This document shows, piece after piece, positions 1 to 8,023 of a DNA stretch of 64,000 nucleotides. The stretch is from the NCBI RefSeq assembly GCF_001278705.1, contig NZ_CP012600.1:1240190-1304189 (forward strand), read 5' to 3'. Position numbers and translations under genes: made by a program. The notes beneath the pieces were generated by a model. That model was not told the DNA's origin and searched no databases. It worked only from the letters and a program-made list of their open reading frames with translations. Numbering within the stretch: position 1 is the first letter of the stretch; every line of letters starts with the position of its first letter. This stretch comes from Bacillus gobiensis. Lineage in GTDB: Bacteria > Bacillota > Bacilli > Bacillales > Bacillaceae.

Positions 1-17
1 AATATGTTATAATCCAA

Positions 18-1277
18 TCAATCAGATTTTGAAGTGTTCTTAGCACGATAAGGCTTTACTAAGTACGAATTCTCATAAAAATAGAATCCTGTCCAAACGA
101 ATGCAATAAGAATTAAAACAGCTGTTCCTCCCCAATAAAGATAGGTGTATCCGTGATTTAACTCGATGACCATATAACTAATAAACGGACCTAGAGCTGC
201 TCCGACATCTTGAATGATTGAATAGATGGTGAGAAAAGAAACTACGTTCGATTTACTTGCTGTATCTAACGCGATAGCATCTGTTAATGTAGAGATGGCT
301 GTAGCCCCTGCCATCACGAGTAAGATGACGATAATCCAAAAAAATAAAGGGAAGTCAAAAGATATGAATCCAAATAGCAGACCTGAATATGTAAGAGATA
401 GAATATAAAGTGGTACTCTTCCTGATGGACCGTCTGAATACATCCCAACACTTCTGCTTAAGAAAGGTTCCCATATCCATCGCACAGCTTGAATTACTCC
501 AGATAATAAGGCTGCACTTAAGACCAGGTCAAAAAAGGAAACATGAATACCATAATGATTCTCGATTACTGAGCTAAGTGTTGATGTAAAAACGCCTTGG
601 ATTAAGAGCGTAATAAAAAAACCACTAATGCTAATTAATATAACTTTGTATTTCATGTATGAAGGCTTGGTAAAATGCTTTGACGTGTCTGAATCGGTAA
701 ATCTTTGGTCAGTATAATCTTGTTTTAGTGTTTTAAGAATAATAGGAATGCCGACCAATGTTAAGACACCGAAAATGCTTGCAACAATATCTAATCCAAC
801 AATGGGAACGAAGATGCCTCCTAAAATCATTCCAAATAAACTTCCTAAACGGGACAAGCCATTATAGGTTCCCATAGCTTTTCCCCGATGTCCCTTTTCA
901 GCATAGTACGCGACACTAGTGAGGCCACCCATTCGAAAAAATGACCAAGCAATCCCCCATATTCCTCTTAAAATAACCCAAGCGATAAATCCATTGAAAA
1001 AACCATAACCTAGTGTAGTAATCGCACCGATTGTTAAGGCGATTGTAAGACCGGTTCTTAATGAAATCTTTTTATAGATCCAACCTACCAAAGGATTTAT
1101 TGGTAATCTTATAAATCGGTTAATGGAGAGCAGTATTCCAACTTGCCATATGGAGTCGAGTCCTGCGTGCTCCCAGTATAATGGCAAGATAATATATAAC
1201 ATCGAATCCCCAAGCAGGCTTAATGCGGTAACGATGGCAACAATTGAAATAACCTTGTTATTATTCCTTTCTGACAC
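18..1277 (-). CDS. MFS transporter
   Basis: A 419-residue major facilitator superfamily protein with about twelve hydrophobic segments and a charged cytoplasmic loop near residues 185-210 in the middle, as usual for the two six-helix halves. The start is GTG at 1277, preceded by GAAGGTGGAAGG. It is the last gene of a same-strand series that begins with a MarR regulator at 4533, so I infer export of a toxic compound or of a product of the two upstream flavoproteins. The substrate cannot be read from sequence; an organoarsenical or other drug is possible. Length is normal for the family and nothing looks broken. Confidence 0.85.
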   Translation of the reverse strand: MSERNNNKVISIVAIVTALSLLGDSMLYIILPLYWEHAGLDSIWQVGILLSINRFIRLPINPLVGWIYKKISLRTGLTIALTIGAITTLGYGFFNGFIAWVILRGIWGIAWSFFRMGGLTSVAYYAEKGHRGKAMGTYNGLSRLGSLFGMILGGIFVPIVGLDIVASIFGVLTLVGIPIILKTLKQDYTDQRFTDSDTSKHFTKPSYMKYKVILISISGFFITLLIQGVFTSTLSSVIENHYGIHVSFFDLVLSAALLSGVIQAVRWIWEPFLSRSVGMYSDGPSGRVPLYILSLTYSGLLFGFISFDFPLFFWIIVILLVMAGATAISTLTDAIALDTASKSNVVSFLTIYSIIQDVGAALGPFISYMVIELNHGYTYLYWGGTAVLILIAFVWTGFYFYENSYLVKPYRAKNTSKSD

Positions 1278-1317
1278 GATCCTTCCACCTTCTCTCAGGT
1301 AAATACTTATGCCGGTT

Positions 1318-1581
1318 CTAAATGGTTTCTTTTAATTCCTCATATGCTAGTAGGAACTGCCTGTAACTAAACATCCCTAGACTTAGAGAATTATTTTGAA
1401 ATAAACGCTTCATAGTAACGTTCTTAGCTTCATCTACAGAGCATTGTCTTGCATTCATGATTAATTTCAAATAGGAAATAAAATATTCTTTCCTTAAAGC
1501 TCCAGCACTGTTAATAATCAATGTACACCCTTCTTTCCATCCTAATTTTTTAACATTATCTGCTGAAGATAGAGAGGACAA
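1318..1581 (-). CDS. hypothetical protein, 87 aa, in flavoprotein/MFS operon
   Basis: Not a family I recognise. It is a small, mostly helical-looking soluble protein without signal peptide or membrane segment, with one Cys near residue 19 and another near residue 47. The only start in this frame is TTG at 1581, with GAGAGG just upstream, so the start is uncertain. It lies 21 bases after the flavoprotein stop and 40 bases before the MFS gene, which places it in the same transcript. I infer an accessory role in that detoxification cluster but can name no function. Confidence 0.55.
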   Translation of the reverse strand: MSSLSSADNVKKLGWKEGCTLIINSAGALRKEYFISYLKLIMNARQCSVDEAKNVTMKRLFQNNSLSLGMFSYRQFLLAYEELKETI

Positions 1582-1602
1582 CTTCCTCTCTATTTTGAAT
1601 AT

Positions 1603-2907
1603 TTAGCAACTGCTGTTGCTTCCACAGCAACTACTTCCATCGTTTATTCCAATAATTTGTAATTGTTTTGGTGTGGGATTAGCACGGCATACTCCTGTTT
1701 CTGGTAACTGCAGGTTCACTTTTGTAGCTTCTTCGATATCACCTGAAATATAGGCAGCAATGGATCGGACTTGTTCGTATCCTGTGGCCATTAAGAATGT
1801 TGGAGCTCGCCCATAACTTTTTACACCTGTAATGTAAAAATTTTGTTCCGGTTGACGCAATTCTTTTTCTCCGTGAGGACGGACTGTTCCACAGCTATGA
1901 AGGTTTGGATCAATAAGTGGAGCAAGTTTTGTCGTACTCTCTACTATCGGATCTACATCAATTCTTAGTTCTTTTAAGAAGGTGAAATTTGGTCTTGCCC
2001 CTGTGTTGACAATGATTTCATCAATTTCACTTACAGAAACACCTTTACTGCTCTCAATTGTAAAAACACCATCTAGTTCGATTATTTCTTCCACGTTAAA
2101 TCCTGTGAATACTGTTACAAGGCCATTATCTACAATTTGGTGGGTTTTGGAACCTAGTGCTCCTCTTGCTGCTAATTCATCATTTTCTTCTCCACCGAAT
2201 GCCTCTTGTACTTGTTGTTTCCGTATAATCCAAGATATTTTTGTATCTGGATACTCCTCTATTAATTCTGTAAGATCGATTAACGTGTTTAAAGCAGAGT
2301 GCCCACTGCCGATAACAGCAACATGTTTGTTTTTGAATAGCTCTGTTTTACGTTTAACATTTGGAATGTTCGTATGAACCTTTTTCTTAAGTTCTTCGTT
2401 TCTCCAAATACCATCTGCAAATGGTGGATTCGGATGATTCCAAGTGCCACTAGCATCGATAACTGCTTTTGCCTCGAATTTTTTTGTTATTCCATTTACA
2501 TTAGCATAGATAACAAATGGAGCTTCATCACGAAGAGCTGATTTGATTTTATCCATGTTCTTTTTCGTGATAGCTGTTACTTCTGCATGATAGATGATAT
2601 TTTCTTTTAATTGCGGCAGGTTTGCTAAGGGTTTTAAATATTCATTTACTAACTCGATTCCTTTAGGTAATTTGCTGGCTTCTGGCTCTTTCCACTCTGT
2701 TTGAAGTAACAATTCTTTTGCAGCTTGATCGATATTAAATTCCCAAGGGGAAAACAATTGAACGTGCCCCCATTCAAGGATGTTACTACCTGCTTTAGAA
2801 CCTTTCTCAAGAATTAAATAACTTTGACCATACTTATTTAAATGAGCTGCTGCTGCCAGGCCTACTGGTCCAGCACCAATTATGACAGTAGGTAAATTTG
2901 CAGACAT
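1603..2907 (-). CDS. FAD/NAD(P)-dependent oxidoreductase with Cys-rich C-terminal tail
   Basis: A 434-residue flavoprotein. An FAD-binding GAGPVG motif sits at residues 11-16 and a second, NAD(P)-binding GSGHS motif at 200-204, the two-dinucleotide-domain plan of flavin monooxygenase or thioredoxin-reductase-like enzymes. The tail ends with cysteines at 427, 428 and 434 (CCGSNSSC), which could bind a thiophilic metal or metalloid or form a redox disulfide. The start ATG at 2907 follows AAAGGGAGAG. The gene is 53 bases after the ArsO-like oxidoreductase and is followed by the 87-aa protein and the MFS exporter. Flavoprotein assignment is firm; a link to arsenic or electrophile detoxification is inference. 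Confidence 0.85.
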   Translation of the reverse strand: MSANLPTVIIGAGPVGLAAAAHLNKYGQSYLILEKGSKAGSNILEWGHVQLFSPWEFNIDQAAKELLLQTEWKEPEASKLPKGIELVNEYLKPLANLPQLKENIIYHAEVTAITKKNMDKIKSALRDEAPFVIYANVNGITKKFEAKAVIDASGTWNHPNPPFADGIWRNEELKKKVHTNIPNVKRKTELFKNKHVAVIGSGHSALNTLIDLTELIEEYPDTKISWIIRKQQVQEAFGGEENDELAARGALGSKTHQIVDNGLVTVFTGFNVEEIIELDGVFTIESSKGVSVSEIDEIIVNTGARPNFTFLKELRIDVDPIVESTTKLAPLIDPNLHSCGTVRPHGEKELRQPEQNFYITGVKSYGRAPTFLMATGYEQVRSIAAYISGDIEEATKVNLQLPETGVCRANPTPKQLQIIGINDGSSCCGSNSSC

Positions 2908-2960
2908 GAAAATCTCTCCCTTTGTAATATGTTTTTATAAGAAAATTCGAATTATTTCAC

Positions 2961-4025
2961 TTAATAAATTTTCTTTAGATAAATCAGAAGCTTTCTCACA
3001 ACAAATTGAGCGTCTGGCCCCACCCCCCTTAATGTAGCAGAAGCAAATGAACGCTGACCTTCCAAACCGACATAGTAAATGCCGGGAACAGATGTACTGA
3101 TGCCTGCTATCTGTAAAGGTTTCCCTTCAGCGTCTAGCGCCCCGATAGGATTTAAGAAGGGAAAATTGGGTCGATACCCAGTTGCAAAGATAACTGTATC
3201 TACTGGTTCTTTCGTTCCGTCCGGCCAGATAATACCATCAGAGTAAAAAGCAGTGAACATTTCTCGTTGATCAGGTTTTCCAGCTTCTAATCTTGCTTTA
3301 TAATCACCTAAATCGGCAACGGAGCTCGGAATGGGAACCTCTTTACCAAATCGCCAGAATGGAAAGGTGTCTAAACCGATTGCCCTGAACCAAAAATGCA
3401 AATCAATCCCCAATACTTTTTGATTTACAAGTTGAACGGGCTGAAGAACTGCTAAAGAAGTAAAGCTGCTTTCGGAAAGCTCTATCGCAATTTGAACAGC
3501 AGAATTACCACGTCCAACAACCACCACTCTTTGAAGTTTGTACTGATCTGGATTTCGATACGCTGAAGAATGGAGGATTTCTCCCTGAAATACTTCACTT
3601 CCCTTCATTTCCGGCATAAATGGATTGTGGAAAGAGCCTGTCGCATTTATGATCGTTCGTGTTTGATATATGTCATCTGTTAACGTACGAACCGTAAAAC
3701 TATTATCGTTTTTCTCCACGCTTACGACCCGTTGGTTTGTTCGGATAGGTAATTGAAACGTTTTGGCATAGTCCTTTAAATAACGAATCACTTCATTTCT
3801 CAATGGATAATGAGATCTTTCACCAGGTATCCTCATACCTGGCAACGATGATAAACGTGCTGGCGAAAAAAGTTTTAGACTGTCGTAATAATGAGGCCAG
3901 GAACCGATAGCCTGCTCATTTGCTTCCAGTATCAAAAATTTCATTCCTTGCTTTTGTAAATAGTACCCGGAAGCAAGGCCTGCTTGCCCTCCCCCGATTA
4001 CAATGGTATCCCAAGGTTCGTTCAC
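2961..4025 (-). CDS. ArsO-like flavin-dependent monooxygenase / oxidoreductase
   Basis: A 354-residue NAD(P)/FAD-dependent oxidoreductase. Visible motifs are the N-terminal FAD fold IGGGQAG (residues 10-16), a central NADPH fold GRGNSA and an ATGYRPNF motif near residue 285, which is typical of flavin monooxygenases. I chose GTG at 4025 because AAAAGGTG lies eight bases upstream and the FAD motif begins ten residues in; the open frame runs 36 codons further upstream without a good ribosome site. Family members in ars operons are called ArsO. The gene follows the MarR gene by 58 bases, and a half-conserved copy of the MarR dyad is in that gap. Substrate unknown. Confidence 0.8.
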   Translation of the reverse strand: MNEPWDTIVIGGGQAGLASGYYLQKQGMKFLILEANEQAIGSWPHYYDSLKLFSPARLSSLPGMRIPGERSHYPLRNEVIRYLKDYAKTFQLPIRTNQRVVSVEKNDNSFTVRTLTDDIYQTRTIINATGSFHNPFMPEMKGSEVFQGEILHSSAYRNPDQYKLQRVVVVGRGNSAVQIAIELSESSFTSLAVLQPVQLVNQKVLGIDLHFWFRAIGLDTFPFWRFGKEVPIPSSVADLGDYKARLEAGKPDQREMFTAFYSDGIIWPDGTKEPVDTVIFATGYRPNFPFLNPIGALDAEGKPLQIAGISTSVPGIYYVGLEGQRSFASATLRGVGPDAQFVVRKLLIYLKKIY

Positions 4026-4050
4026 GAGAATCACACCTTTTAATAATATT

Positions 4051-4067
4051 ATTTGCAAAATACAAGT
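4051..4067. promoter_or_regulatory. candidate second MarR operator before the ArsO-like gene
   Basis: ATTTGCA-AAA-TACAAGT lies between the MarR stop and the oxidoreductase start. One arm is identical to the arm of the perfect dyad at 4569-4585, and the other matches at five of seven positions with the same 3-bp spacing. I infer a secondary binding site. Confidence 0.4.
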
Positions 4068-4083
4068 ATTACTCAAAAAAGAA

Positions 4084-4533
4084 TTACCCCACTGGAGAGG
4101 TGCAGCAACGACTTGATTTTGCCATTGCTTCATTTAACAGCTTGATAGAGCGAATGACGGTCTCTTTTTCAAAATCATTCATATGAGAGAAAATTTCATT
4201 TAAATAAGCATTAATTTGTTGGTCAATTGATGCAGCAATATAGGTTCCTTCTGTCGTTAATGAGAGAATATGAACTCTTCGGTCATCCGGATCGGGTGTC
4301 TTTTTCACTAAATTCATTTTGATTAAGGATTGGATTTGTCGGCTAAAGGTCGTGATATCTGTACCTAATGCTTCTGCAACCTGTTGAATTGAAGGTTTAT
4401 GTTGATGTTCAATTTCATAGAGAATATGGCTTTGTATTAATGAAAGATCCAGCCCTCCGACTGAACAACAATTTTTATTGAGAAATCCAAATCGTCGAGT
4501 CATGGTTTGAAAAATTTCACGTGTGTTTTCCAT
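4084..4533 (-). CDS. MarR family transcriptional regulator with paired cysteines
   Basis: A 149-residue winged-helix regulator of the MarR family. The DNA-binding part (residues about 45-100) shows the recognition-helix stretch GTDITTFSRQIQSL and the wing DPDDRRVHILSLT. Two vicinal cysteine pairs, NCCSVGG near residue 22 and SRCCTSPVG at the C-terminus, suggest sensing of thiol stress, metals or metalloids. It is the first gene of the operon that continues to the MFS exporter. A perfect dyad ATTTGCA-TTT-TGCAAAT sits just upstream, consistent with self-repression. Start ATG at 4533 follows GAGGTGAAAAG. Confidence 0.85.
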   Translation of the reverse strand: MENTREIFQTMTRRFGFLNKNCCSVGGLDLSLIQSHILYEIEHQHKPSIQQVAEALGTDITTFSRQIQSLIKMNLVKKTPDPDDRRVHILSLTTEGTYIAASIDQQINAYLNEIFSHMNDFEKETVIRSIKLLNEAMAKSSRCCTSPVG

Positions 4534-4568
4534 GGACTTTTCACCTCATCAGTAAGTTTATATTAATT

Positions 4569-4585
4569 ATTTGCATTTTGCAAAT
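4569..4585. promoter_or_regulatory. MarR operator (perfect dyad) upstream of marR
   Basis: ATTTGCA-TTT-TGCAAAT is a perfect 7+3+7 inverted repeat 36 bases upstream of the MarR start. On the minus strand a possible promoter TTGCAA-N17-TAAACT overlaps it. Position and symmetry suggest an autoregulatory operator; a related site occurs at 4051-4067. Confidence 0.6.
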
Positions 4586-4614
4586 TAAAATTTTCAATAA
4601 TGAAATTATCTAAT

Positions 4615-5136
4615 CTACGCTCTAGAACTTCGATACCACGGTACTGCTTTTTGTTCGATCTCCAATACTAGCTGTTCTTTTCCTTTAATGTATAATTCAA
4701 TGGTGTAGGGAAAACGTTGGGATAGATCCTCTTTTAAGTCTCCATACTTTTTTGTGGCATCTGGATGTGCCCGTAAGTAATCGCGAAATGCAAGATGACG
4801 ATCAATTTCGGAATTGCCTAATTGATAAATGTGGACATGGTGTGTTCGATTATCTCCTCCTTTTTGGAAATATCGACGTTGGAAAATCCCGTTTTCTCCT
4901 TTTGGCTCATAACCAATAGCGACCATTGTTTTGTTAAAACTATCGATCTGGTTAATATCTCTAACCACTGGCATTATGTCGATGATAGGCTTTGCCTTTA
5001 GTCCATTTACAGATGTACTGCCAATATGGTGAATATCAATGATTTCGGGTCCGAATATCTTATGCAATGTATTGGCTTCTTCTTCAAACATTGAAAGCCA
5101 TTTCTCGTTATATGGCTTCACTTCAACTTTTCTCAT
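4615..5136 (-). CDS. GrpB family protein (UPF0157)
   Basis: A 173-residue member of the GrpB/UPF0157 family, a nucleotidyltransferase-fold group. The characteristic HIGSTSVNGLKAKPIIDIMP block is at residues 41-60, followed by a YFQKGG...HVHIYQLG segment. Length matches the family. Start ATG at 5136 is preceded by AAAAGGAGGC. It stands alone between the MarR operon and a recombinase-like gene, with its own short spacer on either side. The family's biochemical role is poorly defined, so I give no more specific function. Confidence 0.85.
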   Translation of the reverse strand: MRKVEVKPYNEKWLSMFEEEANTLHKIFGPEIIDIHHIGSTSVNGLKAKPIIDIMPVVRDINQIDSFNKTMVAIGYEPKGENGIFQRRYFQKGGDNRTHHVHIYQLGNSEIDRHLAFRDYLRAHPDATKKYGDLKEDLSQRFPYTIELYIKGKEQLVLEIEQKAVPWYRSSRA

Positions 5137-5173
5137 TTAGAGCCTCCTTTTAAACTAATTTTATTATGTTTAT

Positions 5174-6019
5174 TTATGCCTGCCTCTTAGTCATCCTCTT
5201 CTGGCTTATCTCAACTAAAGAAGCTGCACTCCCTTTTTTAATTCTTAATCTGTCTGCAACATCCTGTAGAGACATGCTGCATGTTTCATAAAGATAATAG
5301 GCGTAATAATTCCTGATGTCATATATATTCAATTTTTTTCTCAAATGATAGTGATTGCTTATAACGCTAAGATGTTTATTAAGTGAGTCTATAGAAATCG
5401 GTATCGTAACATTATCATGTGTAGTCGATGTAAAAACGTATTCATTATCTGTGAAAGATGTTTCCCAAAAATACCTCATAAAAAGTTCAGCTTCTGCCCC
5501 CGTTAAGATAAGTGTGAATTCTCCTAAATGGAGATGGGCCTCGTCTTTTGTAAAGTCAATATCCTGTTTTTTAATATGGAAATCAGAAAGCCTAAATCCG
5601 TATAAGAAAAGAGTGTAAATAATGATTCGTTTTGTAGAATAATCATTTCGTTTGAGAATATCTTGTTTAATTTCTAACAAACGTTCGTAAGACAATTCAA
5701 TCGTCTTATTATCTTGAATCTTCGTTCTTTTCAACTTCACTGTGGGATCAACCGGTACTTTATCAATACTCCATAAATAATCAAAGTATTTCTTTAGAAT
5801 ACTTAATTCCTTGTTGATAGTTCTATCTGTATGTCCATTTTTTCGGTTGAATTCTAAAAAGTGTTTGATATCTGAAGGATTTATTTCATGAGGAAGAAGT
5901 TCTCTTGCGTTTTGTTGATTCACTATTTTATGGAACGTTTCTATGACAGGTATATATGATTTTATCGTTTCATTTGAATAAAGTTTTGATTCCAAGTATT
6001 TCGTAAAACCGTAAGGCAT
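5174..6019 (-). CDS. tyrosine-recombinase-like protein lacking catalytic residues
   Basis: A 281-residue protein with the two-domain plan of phage integrases: an N-terminal SAM-like core-binding domain (residues about 5-85) and a C-terminal domain starting near 110. The first catalytic Arg is present (YGFRLSDF), but the HxxR block reads YDIR, the second His/Trp region reads RIKKGSAASL, and no Tyr nucleophile follows before the C-terminus. I infer a DNA-binding protein that can no longer recombine. The start is ATG at 6019 because GGGAGG is correctly spaced; an upstream in-frame TTG would place that site inside the gene. A long dyad lies about 100 bases upstream. Confidence 0.75.
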   Translation of the reverse strand: MPYGFTKYLESKLYSNETIKSYIPVIETFHKIVNQQNARELLPHEINPSDIKHFLEFNRKNGHTDRTINKELSILKKYFDYLWSIDKVPVDPTVKLKRTKIQDNKTIELSYERLLEIKQDILKRNDYSTKRIIIYTLFLYGFRLSDFHIKKQDIDFTKDEAHLHLGEFTLILTGAEAELFMRYFWETSFTDNEYVFTSTTHDNVTIPISIDSLNKHLSVISNHYHLRKKLNIYDIRNYYAYYLYETCSMSLQDVADRLRIKKGSAASLVEISQKRMTKRQA

Positions 6020-6121
6020 AAGAGTTCCTCCCAACCCTATGTTTTAGAAAATTATACCTTAAAAACGCTACAGTTCACAAGAAATAGGAACGTTTGTTCA
6101 TTTAGATGCATGTTAATATTT

Positions 6122-6167
6122 TTCGACAAATATACAAAGTACAGTAGTACCTAGTATATTTGTCGAA
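6122..6167. repeat. 46-bp dyad with perfect 14-bp arms
   Basis: TTCGACAAATATAC and its exact reverse complement flank an 18-base centre that itself contains two GTAC words. The site is 102 bases upstream of the recombinase-like start at 6019 and about 130 bases from an integrase remnant. It could be an operator for the recombinase-like protein, an old recombination core site, or a hairpin. It lacks a T-run, so a terminator is unlikely. Confidence 0.6.
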
Positions 6168-6294
6168 TTAAAATCTGGGCATTTAAGTGAATCTGAGCAC
6201 TACGAGTTTTCAATGCTGCATGAATCAGCGAGATCATCATCTTCTTGTAGGGGTAATACCAGCGTAGCTGTCACCAAGGGCAAAGCAAATGTAA

Positions 6295-6560
6295 TTAAAT
6301 GGGGAATTTATTGATAACCTCGTTATATTCCTGCATGGCATCGGTGATTGCAAGTTTTGAATAGATTTCCAATGACCTCAGGCTTTCATGTCCGGAATAC
6401 GGTTGTATAAGCGTCTCATCGATGCCCTGCTTTTTGAGCCTGGTTAACAGGAAATGTCGTAGCATGTGTGGCGACAGATTTTGCACCAGTCCTCAGAATA
6501 TTTTGCCAAAGTCTTTCGTATTCCCTGGTCCGTGTAATTCTTCTTCCATGATGATTAAAA
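6295..6560 (-). pseudogene. tyrosine integrase C-terminal remnant, frameshifted
   Basis: The frame ending at 6295 encodes the catalytic end of a tyrosine recombinase: [16 protein letters not shown] (HxxR), GHES (His) and LEIYSKL (Tyr nucleophile). The part coding for [15 protein letters not shown] continues upstream in another frame, so a small indel lies near 6493. Nothing recognisable of the N-terminal half remains beyond about 6560. In contrast to the neighbouring full-length relative, the active-site residues are intact here but the gene is broken. This is a remnant of a mobile or plasmid-type integrase. Confidence 0.75.
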
Positions 6561-6679
6561 AAAATAGACCGCATGCTTTTTCTTCATCGCGTCAGCGTGA
6601 GTATTTGATTCAGAGTACTTGACAATGATGTTAGGTCATAGTGAATAATTATCACTATAAACTATTTGGAGTGAGAGAA

Positions 6680-7606
6680 ATGAATATAAAATCACTGCGC
6701 TCAGATCATATTTATCAAAAAGTTGCCCAAGCTTCGCCCGAGGAAAAGCTTGAATTATTCAGAAACGAAATGATGGCTCCCTTTATGAAACAATGGCAAA
6801 TTCAACAGATCCCTTTTAGAGCTGAAGAGGCGAATGGTTTTGACGTTATTACGTTTAATAGTATGATGAACCGATCCCCTGATCAGATTACCCAGCAGAT
6901 TTCACCTGAGGTAGAGTTGATTTCGTCAGATTCTTTTTGGTTAGAGTGTGAGCACGCTGTAAGGAAAAGCCTCCGTCTATTTATAGAACATGAAATAAGC
7001 CTCCCCGTATCCGAATATTTGTTTACCATTCAACTAGGGAATCCGGAAAGCCGTTCCTTAACATTAAACGGAGGATATAGCGGCTTTGGGGGCATTCCTG
7101 GTTTTATCATGTGTACACTTGTGCCAAATGAGTACACGATTCCTCGAATAAAGGCTGCGCTAGCGCACGAATGCAACCATAATGTGCGATATCAATTTAT
7201 TCAGTGGGATCACACCGTTAATTTGGGCGAACTAATTGTAAGTGAAGGATTAGCTGAAAACTATGCTACGTTCATGTTTGGAGAAGAATTGCTTGGCCCT
7301 TGGGTAACGAAAACAAACGCAGAAACACTTAACAGGCGCATAAAGCCTGTGCTTAGAGAGCAATTGCAATTAACTGGGTTTGATAAATTTGCTCCGTATC
7401 TTTACGGTGACGAGATCGCAAAACTTCAAAACTTTAAACCGGTCAATATGCCTTATAGCGCTGGCTACGCTTGCGGATATTATTTAATCCAATATTATTT
7501 AAGAAAAACAGGAAGAACGATCTTTGAGGCCACAATAACACCTGCTGCTCAAATACTAGACGAAGTAAAAGGATTTTGGGATGAAGAAACCATTATTAGC
7601 TGTTAA
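6680..7606 (+). CDS. DUF2268 putative Zn-dependent protease
   Basis: A 308-residue protein with a zinc-peptidase signature HECNH in the stretch LAHECNHNVRYQ, followed about 30 residues later by GLAENYAT, whose Glu would be the third metal ligand. This is the DUF2268 (YjaZ-like) pattern. No signal peptide or membrane segment is seen, so it is probably cytoplasmic. ATG at 6680 was preferred over an upstream ATG because GGAGTGAG is correctly placed before it. A truncated MerR-type frame overlaps its 3' end. Substrate unknown. Confidence 0.8.
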   Translation: MNIKSLRSDHIYQKVAQASPEEKLELFRNEMMAPFMKQWQIQQIPFRAEEANGFDVITFNSMMNRSPDQITQQISPEVELISSDSFWLECEHAVRKSLRLFIEHEISLPVSEYLFTIQLGNPESRSLTLNGGYSGFGGIPGFIMCTLVPNEYTIPRIKAALAHECNHNVRYQFIQWDHTVNLGELIVSEGLAENYATFMFGEELLGPWVTKTNAETLNRRIKPVLREQLQLTGFDKFAPYLYGDEIAKLQNFKPVNMPYSAGYACGYYLIQYYLRKTGRTIFEATITPAAQILDEVKGFWDEETIISC

Positions 7607-7697
7607 AGATAGTGTCCAAATAACAGGAATTACCGCCCGGACCCTACATTATTACGATAGAATCAATCGATTTAACCTGAATTACGAAAGCCCATAA
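7581..7697 (+). pseudogene. MerR regulator N-terminal fragment
   Basis: A 38-codon frame starting inside the end of the DUF2268 gene encodes a MerR-type helix-turn-helix start (VQITGITARTLHYYDRIN) and then hits a stop where the wing should begin. A complete MerR protein would need 60 or more additional residues. I read it as a truncated regulator gene; the following 300 bases show no continuation I can recognise. Confidence 0.6.
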
Positions 7698-8023
7698 AAT
7701 CAACCGTTTAAGCGCAAAGGACTTGGGGATCACATCCAATTATGAAGACGAGATTTGCGAATAGGGTCTTAAAAGACGGAATAAGCAGTCAGGTTCCCCC
7801 TCCCCACACGAAGGGACAACGGGATTTCCAAGTCATAAGTTGGGATTATGCACTCATTCCAATAAAATACTTTTTTGCTCCATGCGTCGCCAGATCCCTT
7901 GGTTTCGGATGGACACACAGCTTTAAGGTCATCAGAACCCCCTGTTATAAAAGGAGGCACTCGCTAGGGCAGGTCATAAAGTGTTTGAATTTATATGTGG
8001 AAATTCATTTGTATTTCTAAGTT
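7698..8023. other. gene-less stretch
   Basis: I see no supported gene here. Short frames on both strands have no ribosome site or recognisable domain. The region is likely decayed sequence after the MerR fragment. Confidence 0.5.

Noticed and set aside
7742..8020. 92-aa plus-strand frame
   Set aside because: Opposite-strand frame is equally open, there is no ribosome site and no recognisable domain.
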